Origin: Variovorax sp. PBS-H4
GTDB lineage: Bacteria > Pseudomonadota > Gammaproteobacteria > Burkholderiales > Burkholderiaceae_C
Direction: 5' to 3'
Assembly: GCF_901827205.1 (NCBI RefSeq)
Contig: NZ_LR594675.1
Location: 5,140,001 to 5,204,000 of the forward strand
Length of the DNA stretch: 64,000 nucleotides
Shown here: in pieces, positions 17,048 to 26,040 of the stretch
Numbering within the stretch: the first letter of the stretch is position 1
Layout of the letters: every line of letters begins with the position of its first letter
The notes under the pieces: model-generated
Seen by the model: only the letters and a program-made list of their open reading frames with translations
What the model was told of the DNA's origin: nothing
Database searches by the model: none
Made by a program: the position numbers and the translations under genes

Positions 17048-17971
17048 TCAGGCCAGCAGCCCAGTGGCAACGGTCGGATGCCGCAAGCGGACCCGCAGTT
17101 CCCGCTTGAGCCGCCGGTTATCCAGCCGGCGCGACTCGCTCATGAAGCTCATTTGCGACAAAGGCAACTGCGCCCGGGCTTCCTCGCGCGAAATGCGTGG
17201 AGGGCGCGGCAGGCCGTAGAGATCGGCCGCGAGGTCGATGTAGTCGCCGATCTTGAGCTCACTGTCGTCGCAAACATGAAAGACGCGCTGCGGCCCGCCA
17301 CGCCACAGCGCCGCTACGCAGGCGCGGGCCAGATCGTCGGCGTGGATGTGATTGGTGTAGACGTCGTCCTCGGTGCGTAGCACCGGCGTGCGCTTGTGCA
17401 GCCGCTCGCGCGGGGTACCGCCTTCGCGATTTGCCGCGTAAATGCCGGGAATGCGCAGGATGCGCGTGGCGACCCCGGCGCGACCCAGCCAGCGCACGGC
17501 ACGTTCCGCATCGACGCGGCGGTGCGCCCGGGCCGTGTCGGGCCGCACGGCGCGCGTCTCGTCGATGCGTTCGCCCCCGCAGTCACCGTAGACGCCGCTG
17601 GTCGAACCATAGACGAATGCAGCCGGCTGCGTGCGAAGGCGCAACGCGCGTACCAACGAAGCGGTGCGATCGTCGCGCCACCAGCGCGCGCCTTCGACCC
17701 GCGCAGGCGGAGCGAGGTGCAGCACGCGCGTAGCCAGGCCCGAGAGGCGGCGCAGGGTGGCGGGCCGGTCGAGATCGGCCACGATCGGCGTGAGGCCGGC
17801 CTCCCGCAGCGCGACCACGCGGTCGGGTGAGGAGGTCAGGGCCATCAGCCGCACGCGGCCGCGCAAGGCGCCTGCCGCCCGCAGGCCGACATCGCCGCAG
17901 CCGACCAGGAGCACGCGCTCGCGGCGAAATCGGGTAGGCCTGCTGCCGATCGGGCTGTTGAATGCGGGCAA
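17048..17971 (-). CDS. NAD(P)-binding SDR/epimerase-family protein
   Basis: The protein has an N-terminal Rossmann fold with VLLVGCGDVGLRAAG, a FVYGSTSGVYGD segment where extended SDRs hold the catalytic Tyr, and YTNHIHADDLARAC, matching YeeZ-type epimerases. Function is unknown. The start is unclear. The frame is open to an ATG at 18013, but that overlaps the ATG of the divergent reductase (18012) by two bases and has no ribosome site. A TTG at 17971 with AGGGA upstream leaves about 19 residues before the Rossmann strand, so I choose it with caution (307 aa; 321 aa if 18013). Confidence 0.8.
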   Translation of the reverse strand: MPAFNSPIGSRPTRFRRERVLLVGCGDVGLRAAGALRGRVRLMALTSSPDRVVALREAGLTPIVADLDRPATLRRLSGLATRVLHLAPPARVEGARWWRDDRTASLVRALRLRTQPAAFVYGSTSGVYGDCGGERIDETRAVRPDTARAHRRVDAERAVRWLGRAGVATRILRIPGIYAANREGGTPRERLHKRTPVLRTEDDVYTNHIHADDLARACVAALWRGGPQRVFHVCDDSELKIGDYIDLAADLYGLPRPPRISREEARAQLPLSQMSFMSESRRLDNRRLKRELRVRLRHPTVATGLLA

Positions 17972-18011
17972 AATTGCTTTCCCTTTGCTGAACAAGAGTC
18001 GAAGAATACCC

Positions 18012-19076
18012 ATGACGAGCGCAGCGCCGGACGAGGCGGGCTTTCACATCACCGTCGAGCCGAGTGGACGGCATTTCACCGCACACGCCGACGAAACCAT
18101 TCTCGCGGCCGGCATCCGCCAAGGCATTGGCCTGCCGTATGGCTGCAAGGACGGGGCCTGTGGCTCCTGCAAGTGCAAAAAACTTTCGGGCACGATCACG
18201 CTGCGCGCGCATCAAAGCAAGGCGCTGAGCGCGGAGGAAGAGGCAGCGGGGTTCGTGCTGACGTGCTGCGCGACGGCACGCAGCGACGTGGTGCTCGAGT
18301 CGCGCCAGGTGACCGACGCCAATGCGTTCCCGATCCGCAAGATGCCGGTGCGCGTGCAGTCCATCGTGAAGAAATCGCACGACGTCGTCATGCTGCGCCT
18401 GCAGCTGCCAGCGGGAGAGCCGCTGCAGTTCCATGCGGGCCAGTACGTCGAGTTCATCCTGCGCGACGGCACGCGGCGCAGCTATTCGATGGCGAACGCG
18501 CCGCACACGCTGGGCGAGCCGGGCACCGGCATCGAGTTGCATATCCGGCATTTGCCGGGCGGCAAGTTCACGGACCATGTGTTCGGCGCCATGAAAGAGA
18601 AGGAAATCCTGCGCATCGAGGGACCGTATGGCAGCTTCTTCCTGCGCGAGGACTCCGACAAGCCGATGATCCTGCTGGCCTCGGGCACCGGCTTCGCGCC
18701 GATCAAGGCACTGCTGGAGCACATGAAGTTCAAGGCGATCGACCGGCCGGCCGTGCTGTATTGGGGCGGGCGGCGGCCCGAAGACCTGTACATGGACGAT
18801 TGGGTACGGTCGGCGATGCAGGCCATGCCCAACTTGCGCTACGTGCCTGTGATCTCGAATGCGGTGCCGGATGACGACTGGCGCGGACGAACCGGCTTCG
18901 TGCACCTCGCAGTCATGGAGGATTTCGCCGACCTGGCCGCCCATCAGGTGTACGCCTGCGGCGCGCCCATCGTGGTCGAATCCGCGAAGCGGGACTACGT
19001 CGAGCAGCGGGGATTGCCGGAAGACGAATTCTTCGCGGATGCGTTCACGACCGAGGCAGACAAGGCGCTGCCTTGA
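18012..19076 (+). CDS. 2Fe-2S ferredoxin/FAD/NAD(P) oxidoreductase
   Basis: The 354-aa electron-transfer flavoprotein resembles CDP-6-deoxy-delta-3,4-glucoseen reductase and the reductase parts of aromatic oxygenases. The N-terminal plant-type ferredoxin (about 8-95) has the cluster cysteines in GCKDGACGSCKCKKL and a final one in VLTCCATA. The FAD domain has RRSYSMANAP, and the NAD(P) domain has LLASGTGFAPIKALLEH and YACGAPIVVESAKRD. No oxygenase gene is adjacent, so its electron acceptor is unknown. It is followed by a Bug gene 59 nt later. Confidence 0.92.
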   Translation: MTSAAPDEAGFHITVEPSGRHFTAHADETILAAGIRQGIGLPYGCKDGACGSCKCKKLSGTITLRAHQSKALSAEEEAAGFVLTCCATARSDVVLESRQVTDANAFPIRKMPVRVQSIVKKSHDVVMLRLQLPAGEPLQFHAGQYVEFILRDGTRRSYSMANAPHTLGEPGTGIELHIRHLPGGKFTDHVFGAMKEKEILRIEGPYGSFFLREDSDKPMILLASGTGFAPIKALLEHMKFKAIDRPAVLYWGGRRPEDLYMDDWVRSAMQAMPNLRYVPVISNAVPDDDWRGRTGFVHLAVMEDFADLAAHQVYACGAPIVVESAKRDYVEQRGLPEDEFFADAFTTEADKALP

Positions 19077-19135
19077 GCAAAGAGAGGGAGTAATACGGAG
19101 GCCTCGCCGCTTCGAGTCCACGCACAATCGGGTCC

Positions 19136-20113
19136 ATGAAAACCAGAGACTTCCTCCTCACTCTCCTCGCCTCCACGGCCCTCCTCGCCACCACCCACGC
19201 CTCGGCCCAGTCGCCCCAACACCCGATCCGCCTGATCGTTCCCTACGCCGCTGGCGGCCCGATCGACGTCACGGCCCGCGTGCTGGCCGAGCGGGTCAAG
19301 GACACACTCGGCCCGGTCATCATCGACAACAAGCCGGGTGCTGGCGGCAACATCGGCGCAGACGCGGTGGCAAAGGCTGCACCTGACGGGCTCACGATCG
19401 GCATTGCGGCCACCGCGACCAACGCCGTCAACCCTTGGCTGTACAGCAAGATGCCCTTCGACGCCGCTACCGCCTTTGCGCCCATTACGCAGATGGTGCG
19501 AGTGCCCAACGTGCTGGTGATGAACGCGGACACCGCGCAGCGTCTGAAGATCAACAACCTGCGCGACCTGATCGCCTACGCCAAGGCCAACCCCGGCAAG
19601 CTCAACTACGGCAGCGGCGGCAACGGCAGCGCCGGCCACCTGGCGGGCGAGATGTTCAAGAAGGAAGCCGGCATCTTCGCCGTGCACATCCCCTACAACG
19701 GCGGCAACCCGGCGCAGCTCGCGCTGCTGTCGGGCCAAGTCGACTTCAACTTCGACAACCTCGCGACCGCCGCCCCGAACATCCGCTCGGGCAAGCTGAA
19801 GGCGATCGCGGTGACCACCGGCGAGCGCAGCAGCGCACTGCCCGAGGTACCGACCGTCGCCAGCACACTCAAGGGCTTCGCCATCGACACGTGGTGGGGA
19901 CTGGTGGCGCCTGCCGGCACGCCGACGTCCGTGCTGGACAAGCTCAACCGAGCCTTCGTCGCAGCGCTCAACGCGCCCGAGACCAAGACGCGCTTCGCTT
20001 CCCTGATGGCCGAGCCGGTCGCGAACACGCCGGATCAGTTCGGCGCTTTCATGAAAAGCGAACTCGCAAAATACGAGAAGGTGGTCAAGGCCACCGGCGC
20101 CAAGGTCGATTGA
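19136..20113 (+). CDS. Bug/TctC-family periplasmic binding protein
   Basis: The 325-aa protein has a signal peptide (1-24, ending ASAQ). Family features are IRLIVPYAAGGPIDVTARVL, IDNKPGAGGNIGADAVAKA, LNYGSGGNGSAGHLAGEMF and VHIPYNGG. Bug proteins deliver carboxylates or related small molecules to tripartite tricarboxylate transporters, and some act as sensors. No TctA/TctB genes lie nearby, a common situation for this expanded family. The ligand is unknown. Confidence 0.95.
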   Translation: MKTRDFLLTLLASTALLATTHASAQSPQHPIRLIVPYAAGGPIDVTARVLAERVKDTLGPVIIDNKPGAGGNIGADAVAKAAPDGLTIGIAATATNAVNPWLYSKMPFDAATAFAPITQMVRVPNVLVMNADTAQRLKINNLRDLIAYAKANPGKLNYGSGGNGSAGHLAGEMFKKEAGIFAVHIPYNGGNPAQLALLSGQVDFNFDNLATAAPNIRSGKLKAIAVTTGERSSALPEVPTVASTLKGFAIDTWWGLVAPAGTPTSVLDKLNRAFVAALNAPETKTRFASLMAEPVANTPDQFGAFMKSELAKYEKVVKATGAKVD

Positions 20114-20140
20114 CCGGCCGGGCGAGGCCTTGAGAACGCA

Positions 20141-20857
20141 CTACTCCCCCAGATACGCGGCGCGTACCTTCGGATCGCTCAGCATCACCTTGGCATCCCC
20201 GCTCATGGTGATCAGCCCCGACTCCATCACGTAGCCGCGATCGGCCAGCTGCAGCGCGCGGCTGGCGTTCTGCTCCACCAGCAACACGGTGACGCCCTGG
20301 TCATAGACCTGCTTCACCACCTCGAAGATCTTGTCGACCATGATCGGCGACAGGCCCATCGAGGGCTCGTCGAGCAACAGAACCTTGGGACGTGCCATCA
20401 GCGCGCGGCCCATGGCGAGCATCTGCTGTTCGCCGCCCGACATCGTGCCGGCCAGTTGCGTGGCGCGCTCCTTCAAACGCGGGAAGGTGGCGAACACGCG
20501 GTCGATGTCCTTGGCGATCTCGGCCTTGTCCTTGCGAATGTAGGCGCCGATCTGAAGGTTCTCCGTGATGGTCATGCGCGTGAACACGCCGCGCCCCTCG
20601 GGCACCATCACCAAGCCTTCGCCCACCAGATCCCAGGCGCCCCGCCCCTTGATGCTCTTGCCGAGGAATTCGATGCTGCCAGCGATAAAGGGCAAGGTTC
20701 CGGTGATGGCCTTCATCGTGGTGGTCTTGCCAGCGCCGTTGGAGCCGATCAGCGAGACCAGCTCGCCTTCGCGCACTTCGAAGTCGATGCCCTTCACCGC
20801 CTGGATGCCGCCGTAGGCGACCTTCAGGCCGCTCACTTTCAAAAGCGTTTGTGCCAT
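20141..20857 (-). CDS. livF: Branched-chain amino acid ABC transporter ATPase LivF
   Basis: The 238-aa ATPase of the HAAT family has Walker A GSNGAGKTT, signature MSGGEQQMLAMGRAL and Walker B VLLLDEPSMGLSP; the LivF hallmark LLVEQNASRALQLADRGYV is present. It is the last gene of the livHMGF cluster, one nt after livG. The imported substrate could be Leu/Ile/Val, amides, urea or aromatic acids; the family is broad. Confidence 0.95.
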   Translation of the reverse strand: MAQTLLKVSGLKVAYGGIQAVKGIDFEVREGELVSLIGSNGAGKTTTMKAITGTLPFIAGSIEFLGKSIKGRGAWDLVGEGLVMVPEGRGVFTRMTITENLQIGAYIRKDKAEIAKDIDRVFATFPRLKERATQLAGTMSGGEQQMLAMGRALMARPKVLLLDEPSMGLSPIMVDKIFEVVKQVYDQGVTVLLVEQNASRALQLADRGYVMESGLITMSGDAKVMLSDPKVRAAYLGE

Positions 20858-20858
20858 T

Positions 20859-21629
20859 TCAATGTCCTCCCGTGCCGAGGTAGGCCTCGATCACTTTTTC
20901 GTTTCTCTGAACGTCCGCCGGCGTGCCTTCGGCAATCTGCTTGCCATAGTCGAGTACCGTCACACGGTCGCACAGGCCCATGACCAGCTTCACGTCGTGC
21001 TCGATCAGCAGGATGGTGCGGTCGTCCTTGCGGATGCGGTCGATCAGTTCGCGCAGCAGCACCTTTTCGGTGGCATTCATGCCAGCTGCAGGCTCATCGA
21101 GCGCAATCAGTTGCGGGTCGGTGGCGAGCGCCCGCGCGATTTCAAGCCGCCGCTGGTCGCCGTAGCTCAGCGTTCGCGCCTTGAAGTCGGCGTACTTGGC
21201 AATGCCCACGTAGTCGAGCAGCTCGTAGGAGCGCGTGGCGATCGCCTCTTCCTCCGCCTTGAAGCGGCTCGTGCGCAGCATCGCACCCAGCACGCCCGAC
21301 TGCGTGCGCACATGGCGCCCGACCATCACGTTCTCCAGCGCCGTCATCTCCGAGAACAGGCGAATGTTCTGAAAGGTCCGCGCAATGCCGGCCTTAGCGA
21401 CCTCGTGCACGGCGGTGGGCTGGTAGGGCTTGCCGCCCAGCTCGAAGCTGCCGCTGTCCGGCGTGTACAGGCCGGTGATGACGTTGAAGAAAGTGGTTTT
21501 GCCGGCGCCATTGGGACCGATCAGCCCATAGACCTGCCCGCGGGCGATCTTGATGCCTACGTCGGACAGTGCCTGCAGGCCGCCGAAGCGCTTGGAAATA
21601 CCGCGGACGTCGAGGATGGTGTCAGTCAT
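20859..21629 (-). CDS. livG: Branched-chain amino acid ABC transporter ATPase LivG
   Basis: The 256-aa ATPase has Walker A GPNGAGKTTFFNVITG, signature LSYGDQRRLEIARALA and Walker B LIALDEPAAGMN, the LivG-type AAGMN ending. The start MTDTILDVRG at 21629 has AGGAG 7 nt upstream; a GTG 21 nt further up is less likely. It lies 17 nt after livM. Confidence 0.95.
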   Translation of the reverse strand: MTDTILDVRGISKRFGGLQALSDVGIKIARGQVYGLIGPNGAGKTTFFNVITGLYTPDSGSFELGGKPYQPTAVHEVAKAGIARTFQNIRLFSEMTALENVMVGRHVRTQSGVLGAMLRTSRFKAEEEAIATRSYELLDYVGIAKYADFKARTLSYGDQRRLEIARALATDPQLIALDEPAAGMNATEKVLLRELIDRIRKDDRTILLIEHDVKLVMGLCDRVTVLDYGKQIAEGTPADVQRNEKVIEAYLGTGGH

Positions 21630-21646
21630 GCTGGTGCTCCTCTCGT

Positions 21647-22834
21647 TCACGGATTAATGGACATGGGGCGCGAGGCAGCACCGGGGAGCTCGTCGGCAGG
21701 CGTCTCGATGCCTGGCGCGGCGGCAGGCATGCCGGATGTCGGCGCGGGCGCGGCGCCCCTGCGCTGCAGCGACTTGCCGTGTTCCGGCGAAGGCCAGAGG
21801 CCACGCGGACGTACCAGCATGATGACGATCATGGCCAGCGCGATGAAGAGCTGGCGCAGGATGGACGCATCGAGCCGTCCATCGGTCATGGCCTGAAGCG
21901 GCGCCGCCACGTAGCGCAGCACCTCGGGCAAGGCAGCCAGCAGCACTGCGCCCAGGATCACGCCGGGCAGGTGGCCGATGCCGCCCAGCACCACCATGGC
22001 GACGATCATCACCGACTCCATCAAACTGAAGGACTCGGGCGAGACGAAGCCCTGGAAGGCGGCAAACATGGCGCCCGAGACACCGCCGAAGCTCGCGCCC
22101 ATGCCGAAGGCCAGCAGCTTCATGTTGCGCGTGTTGATGCCCATCGCCTTCGCGGCGATCTCGTCCTCGCGGATCGCCATCCAGGCGCGGCCGATGCGCG
22201 ACAGCTGCAGGCGGTGCGAGATCACGATGGTGATGAGAACCAGGGCGAGGAACAGGTAGTAGTACAGCGAGACCGAGGAGATCGAGTAGTCGCCCAGCTT
22301 GAGCGCCTTGCCGAGATTGAGGCCCCAGAAATGCACCGGATCGATGGCTGTGATGCCCTTGGGCCCGTTCGTGAGGTTGAAGGGGTGGTCCAGGTTGTTG
22401 AGGAACACTCGGATGATCTCGCCGAAACCCAGCGTGACGATCGCGAGGTAGTCGCCGCGCAGCTTCAGCGTGGGTGCACCGAGCAGCACGCCGAACAGCG
22501 CGGCAAGCCCGAAGGCCGCCGGGACCACGAGCAGCAGAGAGCTGTGCAGGCCATTGGGGAACATGGCCTTGATCGCCGGGAAGGTGTCCGTCAGGTGCGG
22601 CGATCCGAGCAACGCAAAGAGGTAGGCCCCGATGGCGAAGAAGGCCACATAGCCAAGGTCGAGCAGGCCGGCGTAGCCGACCACGATATTCAGACCCAGG
22701 GCCAGCAGCACATAGAGCAGCGCGATATCGGCAATGCGCACCCACGCGTTGCCCTGGCTCTGCAGCAACAGCGGCAGCGCCAGCAGGGCGATGGCCGCAA
22801 TCGCGACGTAGACAATCTTTTTCGTGTCTTTCAT
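21647..22834 (-). CDS. livM: Branched-chain amino acid ABC transporter permease LivM
   Basis: The 395-aa inner-membrane permease has an N-terminal hydrophobic segment (6-27), then about eight more helices. LNIVVGYAGLLDLGYVAFFA and LRGDYLAIVTLGFGEI (the EAA-like coupling loop) are typical of LivM. A Pro/Ala-rich hydrophilic tail of about 45 residues (after RPRGLWPSPEHGKS) extends past the usual end. It lies 13 nt after livH. Confidence 0.94.
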   Translation of the reverse strand: MKDTKKIVYVAIAAIALLALPLLLQSQGNAWVRIADIALLYVLLALGLNIVVGYAGLLDLGYVAFFAIGAYLFALLGSPHLTDTFPAIKAMFPNGLHSSLLLVVPAAFGLAALFGVLLGAPTLKLRGDYLAIVTLGFGEIIRVFLNNLDHPFNLTNGPKGITAIDPVHFWGLNLGKALKLGDYSISSVSLYYYLFLALVLITIVISHRLQLSRIGRAWMAIREDEIAAKAMGINTRNMKLLAFGMGASFGGVSGAMFAAFQGFVSPESFSLMESVMIVAMVVLGGIGHLPGVILGAVLLAALPEVLRYVAAPLQAMTDGRLDASILRQLFIALAMIVIMLVRPRGLWPSPEHGKSLQRRGAAPAPTSGMPAAAPGIETPADELPGAASRPMSINP

Positions 22835-22847
22835 GGCGCGTCCTTCC

Positions 22848-23777
22848 TCAGGCCCGGTCCGCCACCCGCTCGCCGAGCAGGCCCGAGGGTCGCAGCGTAA
22901 GCATGATGATCAGCACGATGAAAGCGAAGATGTCGCTGTAGTGGCTGCCCAGCACGTCGCCGGTGAGTGCGCCGATGTAGCCCGAGCCGATGGCTTCGAT
23001 CAGCCCCAGCAAGATGCCGCCGACCACTGCGCCCGCCAGGTTGCCGATGCCGCCGAACACCGCGGCGGTGAAGGCCTTCAAGCCGGGAATGAAGCCCATC
23101 GCATGCTGCGCGATGCCGTAGTTGGACGCGTACATCACGCCGGCCACTGCTGCCAGCACGGCCCCGATGATGAAGGTGGCCGAGATGACCATGTCGGGCC
23201 GAATCCCCATCAGCGCCGCGACGCGCGGGTTCTCGGCCGTGGCGCGCATCGCGCGACCGAGCTTGGTGTAGTTGACCAGCCACATCAGGACCACGAGGCA
23301 AAAAGCGGTGACGCTGAGAATCATGACCTGTGTCGGCGAGATCACGGCACCGCCGACGTGGATCGGTGTGGTAGACAGGAGGTTGGGATAGGCCTTGTTG
23401 GTTGGCTTCCAGATGATCATCGCCAGCGTCTGCAGCAGGATCGACATGCCGATGGCGGTGATCAGCGGCGCCAGCTTGGGGCTGTTGCGCAGCGGCCGGT
23501 AGGCCACCTTCTCGATCGTGAAGTTGAGCGTGGCGGCAACCACGCAGGCGATAATGAGCGCGAGGATGAGGACGATCCAGCCGGGGGTGCCGGGCATCGC
23601 GGTCTGCATCCAGCCGATGATGGTCCAGCTGGTGAGCGCTCCGACCATGAGGACTTCGCCGTGCGCGAAGTTGATGAGGTTGATGATGCCGTACACCATG
23701 GTGTAGCCCAAGGCTATCAAGGCGTACATGCTGCCGAGAACCAGACCGTTGATGATCTGCTGCAGCAAGATATCCAT
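22848..23777 (-). CDS. livH: Branched-chain amino acid ABC transporter permease LivH
   Basis: The 309-aa permease begins MDILLQQIINGLVLGSMYAL, the classical LivH start, and contains LINFAHGEVLMVGA and GFIPGLKAFTAAVFGGIGN. It is the promoter-proximal gene of livHMGF. AGGGA lies upstream of the ATG. No periplasmic binding-protein gene (livJ/K) is in the cluster. The region 23778-24021 contains the rarA terminator and a GC-rich palindrome GCGGGGCCCCGC at 23975-23986. Confidence 0.95.
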   Translation of the reverse strand: MDILLQQIINGLVLGSMYALIALGYTMVYGIINLINFAHGEVLMVGALTSWTIIGWMQTAMPGTPGWIVLILALIIACVVAATLNFTIEKVAYRPLRNSPKLAPLITAIGMSILLQTLAMIIWKPTNKAYPNLLSTTPIHVGGAVISPTQVMILSVTAFCLVVLMWLVNYTKLGRAMRATAENPRVAALMGIRPDMVISATFIIGAVLAAVAGVMYASNYGIAQHAMGFIPGLKAFTAAVFGGIGNLAGAVVGGILLGLIEAIGSGYIGALTGDVLGSHYSDIFAFIVLIIMLTLRPSGLLGERVADRA

Positions 23778-23862
23778 AGAGAATTCCCTTTTTTAATAAG
23801 ACGCGCCTGGTCGGCGCCCAACGTACCCTGTGCACCGGTTCGGCGCCCTGGCTTCGCTTAGC

Positions 23863-23896
23863 AAAAAACCCGCCAGCATGTGTCGACGGCGGGTTT
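23863..23896 (-). terminator. Intrinsic terminator downstream of rarA
   Basis: Read on the minus strand: AAACCCGCC, a 13-nt loop, GGCGGGTTT, continuing into a run of six T (23868-23863). It is about 125 nt beyond the rarA stop and insulates livH from the ftsK-lolA-rarA transcript. Confidence 0.85.
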
Positions 23897-24021
23897 GTGG
23901 GCGGGATTGTAGTCACCGCGGATGGCCATTTCTGCACGCGGCGACGGGGGTTTTCCCGCTGGCGCGGGGCAATTGCGGGGCCCCGCGGTGCAAGGCCGTA
24001 TCAGGCGCAATACATCGCTTC

Positions 24022-25317
24022 TCAGCGGCCCGCGTCTTCGTTGCGCTTGCGCAAATCTCGCAATTTTTCGCCGATGCGGATTTCAAGCCCGCGCTCCACC
24101 GGCCGGTAGAAGGGCTGCCGAGGCTCCAGGCCGTCGGGCAGATAGCGCTCGCCGGCCGCGAAGCCGCCTTCCTCGTCGTGCGCGTAGCGGTAGCCCCTGC
24201 CGTAGTCGAGCTGCTTCATGAGACGCGTCGGCGCATTGCGCAGGTGCAGGGGCACGGGGCGCGTGGCGTCCTGCTGGATCAGTGCGCGAACCTCGTTGTA
24301 GGCCTGATAGACCGCGTTCGACTTCGGCGCCATCGCGAGGTAGATCACGCACTCGGCCAGCGCCAGCTCACCCTCGGGCGAGCCCAGGCGCTCGTAGACC
24401 TCGGCGGCGTCGAGCGCGAGCCGAAGCGCGCGCGGATCGGCCAAGCCGATGTCCTCGCTGGCCATGCGCACCAGCCGGCGTGCCATGTAGCGCGGGTCGG
24501 CCCCGCCATCGAGCATGCGCACGAACCAGTAAAGCGCGGCATCGGGATCGCTGCCGCGCACCGACTTGTGCAGCGCTGAAATCGTGTCGTAGAACTGCTC
24601 CCCGCCCTTGTCGTAGCGGCGCATGCGCTCGCCCAGCACGCGCAACAGCCAGTCGTCGCCGATGTCGTCGCGCTTTTCGGCAGCGGCCGCGACGGAGAGG
24701 GTCTCGAGCGTATTGAGCAGCCGGCGTGCGTCGCCGTCCGCGTAGGCCACGAGCCGCTCCACTGCCTTGGGCTCGATGGCCGGCACGGCCTGGATGTCCT
24801 GCGCTCGGACGACGATCTGGCGGAGGTCTTCCTCGGTCAGCGACTTCAGAACGTAGACTGCTGCGCGCGACAGCAGCGCCGAGTTGACCTCGAAGGACGG
24901 ATTCTCCGTCGTGGCGCCGATGAAGGTGAACAGGCCCGATTCCACGTGGGGCAGGAAGGCGTCCTGCTGGCTCTTGTTGAAGCGGTGCACTTCGTCGACG
25001 AAAACGATGGTGCGGCGCTGCTCCAGGCCATCGCGCGCGGTCGTCGCACGCTCCACGGCCTCGCGGATGTCCTTCACGCCGCCGAGCACGGCGCTGATGC
25101 TGAGGAACTGCGCATCGAAGGCATCCGCCATCAGCCGCGCGATGGTGGTCTTGCCGGTGCCGGGTGGGCCCCACAGTATGCAGGAATGCGGCTGACCTGA
25201 TTCGAAGGCAATGCGCAGCGGCATGCCCGGGCCGAGCAGGTGCTGCTGGCCGATGACCTCGCCCAATGTCTTTGGACGCAGGCGCTCGGCCAGGGGCTGA
25301 TGAGAGGTGGGAGCCAT
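24022..25317 (-). CDS. rarA: Replication-associated recombination protein RarA (MgsA)
   Basis: The 431-aa AAA+ ATPase acts at stalled replication forks and is related to the clamp-loader and RuvB group. It starts with LAERLRPKTLGEVIGQQHLL, then Walker A WGPPGTGKTTIARL, Walker B TIVFVDEVHRFNKSQQDAFLP, sensor GATTENPSFEVNSALLSR, and the RarA C-terminal tetramerisation region (GSDPDAALYWFVRMLDGG). Length is near E. coli RarA (447). I chose the ATG at 25317; no strong ribosome site is visible at it or at the ATG 21 nt upstream. The ftsK-lolA-rarA order is conserved in proteobacteria. Confidence 0.96.
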   Translation of the reverse strand: MAPTSHQPLAERLRPKTLGEVIGQQHLLGPGMPLRIAFESGQPHSCILWGPPGTGKTTIARLMADAFDAQFLSISAVLGGVKDIREAVERATTARDGLEQRRTIVFVDEVHRFNKSQQDAFLPHVESGLFTFIGATTENPSFEVNSALLSRAAVYVLKSLTEEDLRQIVVRAQDIQAVPAIEPKAVERLVAYADGDARRLLNTLETLSVAAAAEKRDDIGDDWLLRVLGERMRRYDKGGEQFYDTISALHKSVRGSDPDAALYWFVRMLDGGADPRYMARRLVRMASEDIGLADPRALRLALDAAEVYERLGSPEGELALAECVIYLAMAPKSNAVYQAYNEVRALIQQDATRPVPLHLRNAPTRLMKQLDYGRGYRYAHDEEGGFAAGERYLPDGLEPRQPFYRPVERGLEIRIGEKLRDLRKRNEDAGR

Positions 25318-25385
25318 GGAAACCGTAGTGTCGCGCATCGTTGCGCGATGCATTCCGGATCGGCCCGCGGCGCGGCGCCAGCAGG

Positions 25386-26027
25386 CTACTGCCGGATCAC
25401 GTCGGCACCGGCCGGCGCCTTGAATTGGAAAGTGCTCGAGGGCAGCGCAGGATTCACTTCGACCTTGGTGAACTTCAACACCGACCGCTGCCCGAAGCTG
25501 TCGAGAATCTCGAGCGAGGCCAGGGCGTCGCCCTGAAAGCCGATCTGGACGTTCTGCAACTGGCCGTCCTTGTTCTTCGGAGTGGCCTTGACCCATTGGA
25601 GACCGTCACGTTCGGGGACGCCCTCGAGCGTGAAATCGGCTTGCAGCGCGCGCAGGTCAGGTGCGGAGGCGATCAGGGCTGCCGGGGTCGAGCCCAGTGC
25701 CTGTGACTGCTTGCGCTGCGTGACTTGGTTGAGGTCAGCGTCGTAGAGCCAGAGCGTCTCGCCGTCGGCCACGATGCTTTGCGCAAAGGGCTTCTTGTAG
25801 TCGAACTTGAACTTGCCGGGCCGCTGGAATTCGAAAGTGCCGCTCGACACCTTGGCGCGAGAGGGCTGGCCCTCCTTCGCGGGGGCGGTCACCGTCTGCG
25901 TGAACTCGGCGCGGCCCGACTTCGCGTTCTTCACAAAGGCTTCCAGGCTTTCGATGCCGCCAGCCCGCGCGCCGCTCGCAGCAGCCAACGCCACAAAGGC
26001 AACCAGCAGTTTCTTCTTCAACAGCAT
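25386..26027 (-). CDS. lolA: Outer-membrane lipoprotein carrier protein LolA
   Basis: The 213-aa periplasmic chaperone takes lipoproteins from LolCDE to LolB. It has a signal peptide (about 1-22, KKKLLVAFVALAAASGARA), SGRAEFTQTV, FEFQRPGKFKFDY and LWLYDADLNQV, the standard LolA blocks. The start at 26027 has GGAAG upstream; an upstream in-frame GTG overlapping the ftsK end is less likely. It lies 13 nt after ftsK. Confidence 0.96.
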   Translation of the reverse strand: MLLKKKLLVAFVALAAASGARAGGIESLEAFVKNAKSGRAEFTQTVTAPAKEGQPSRAKVSSGTFEFQRPGKFKFDYKKPFAQSIVADGETLWLYDADLNQVTQRKQSQALGSTPAALIASAPDLRALQADFTLEGVPERDGLQWVKATPKNKDGQLQNVQIGFQGDALASLEILDSFGQRSVLKFTKVEVNPALPSSTFQFKAPAGADVIRQ

Positions 26028-26040
26028 CGCTGTACTTCCG

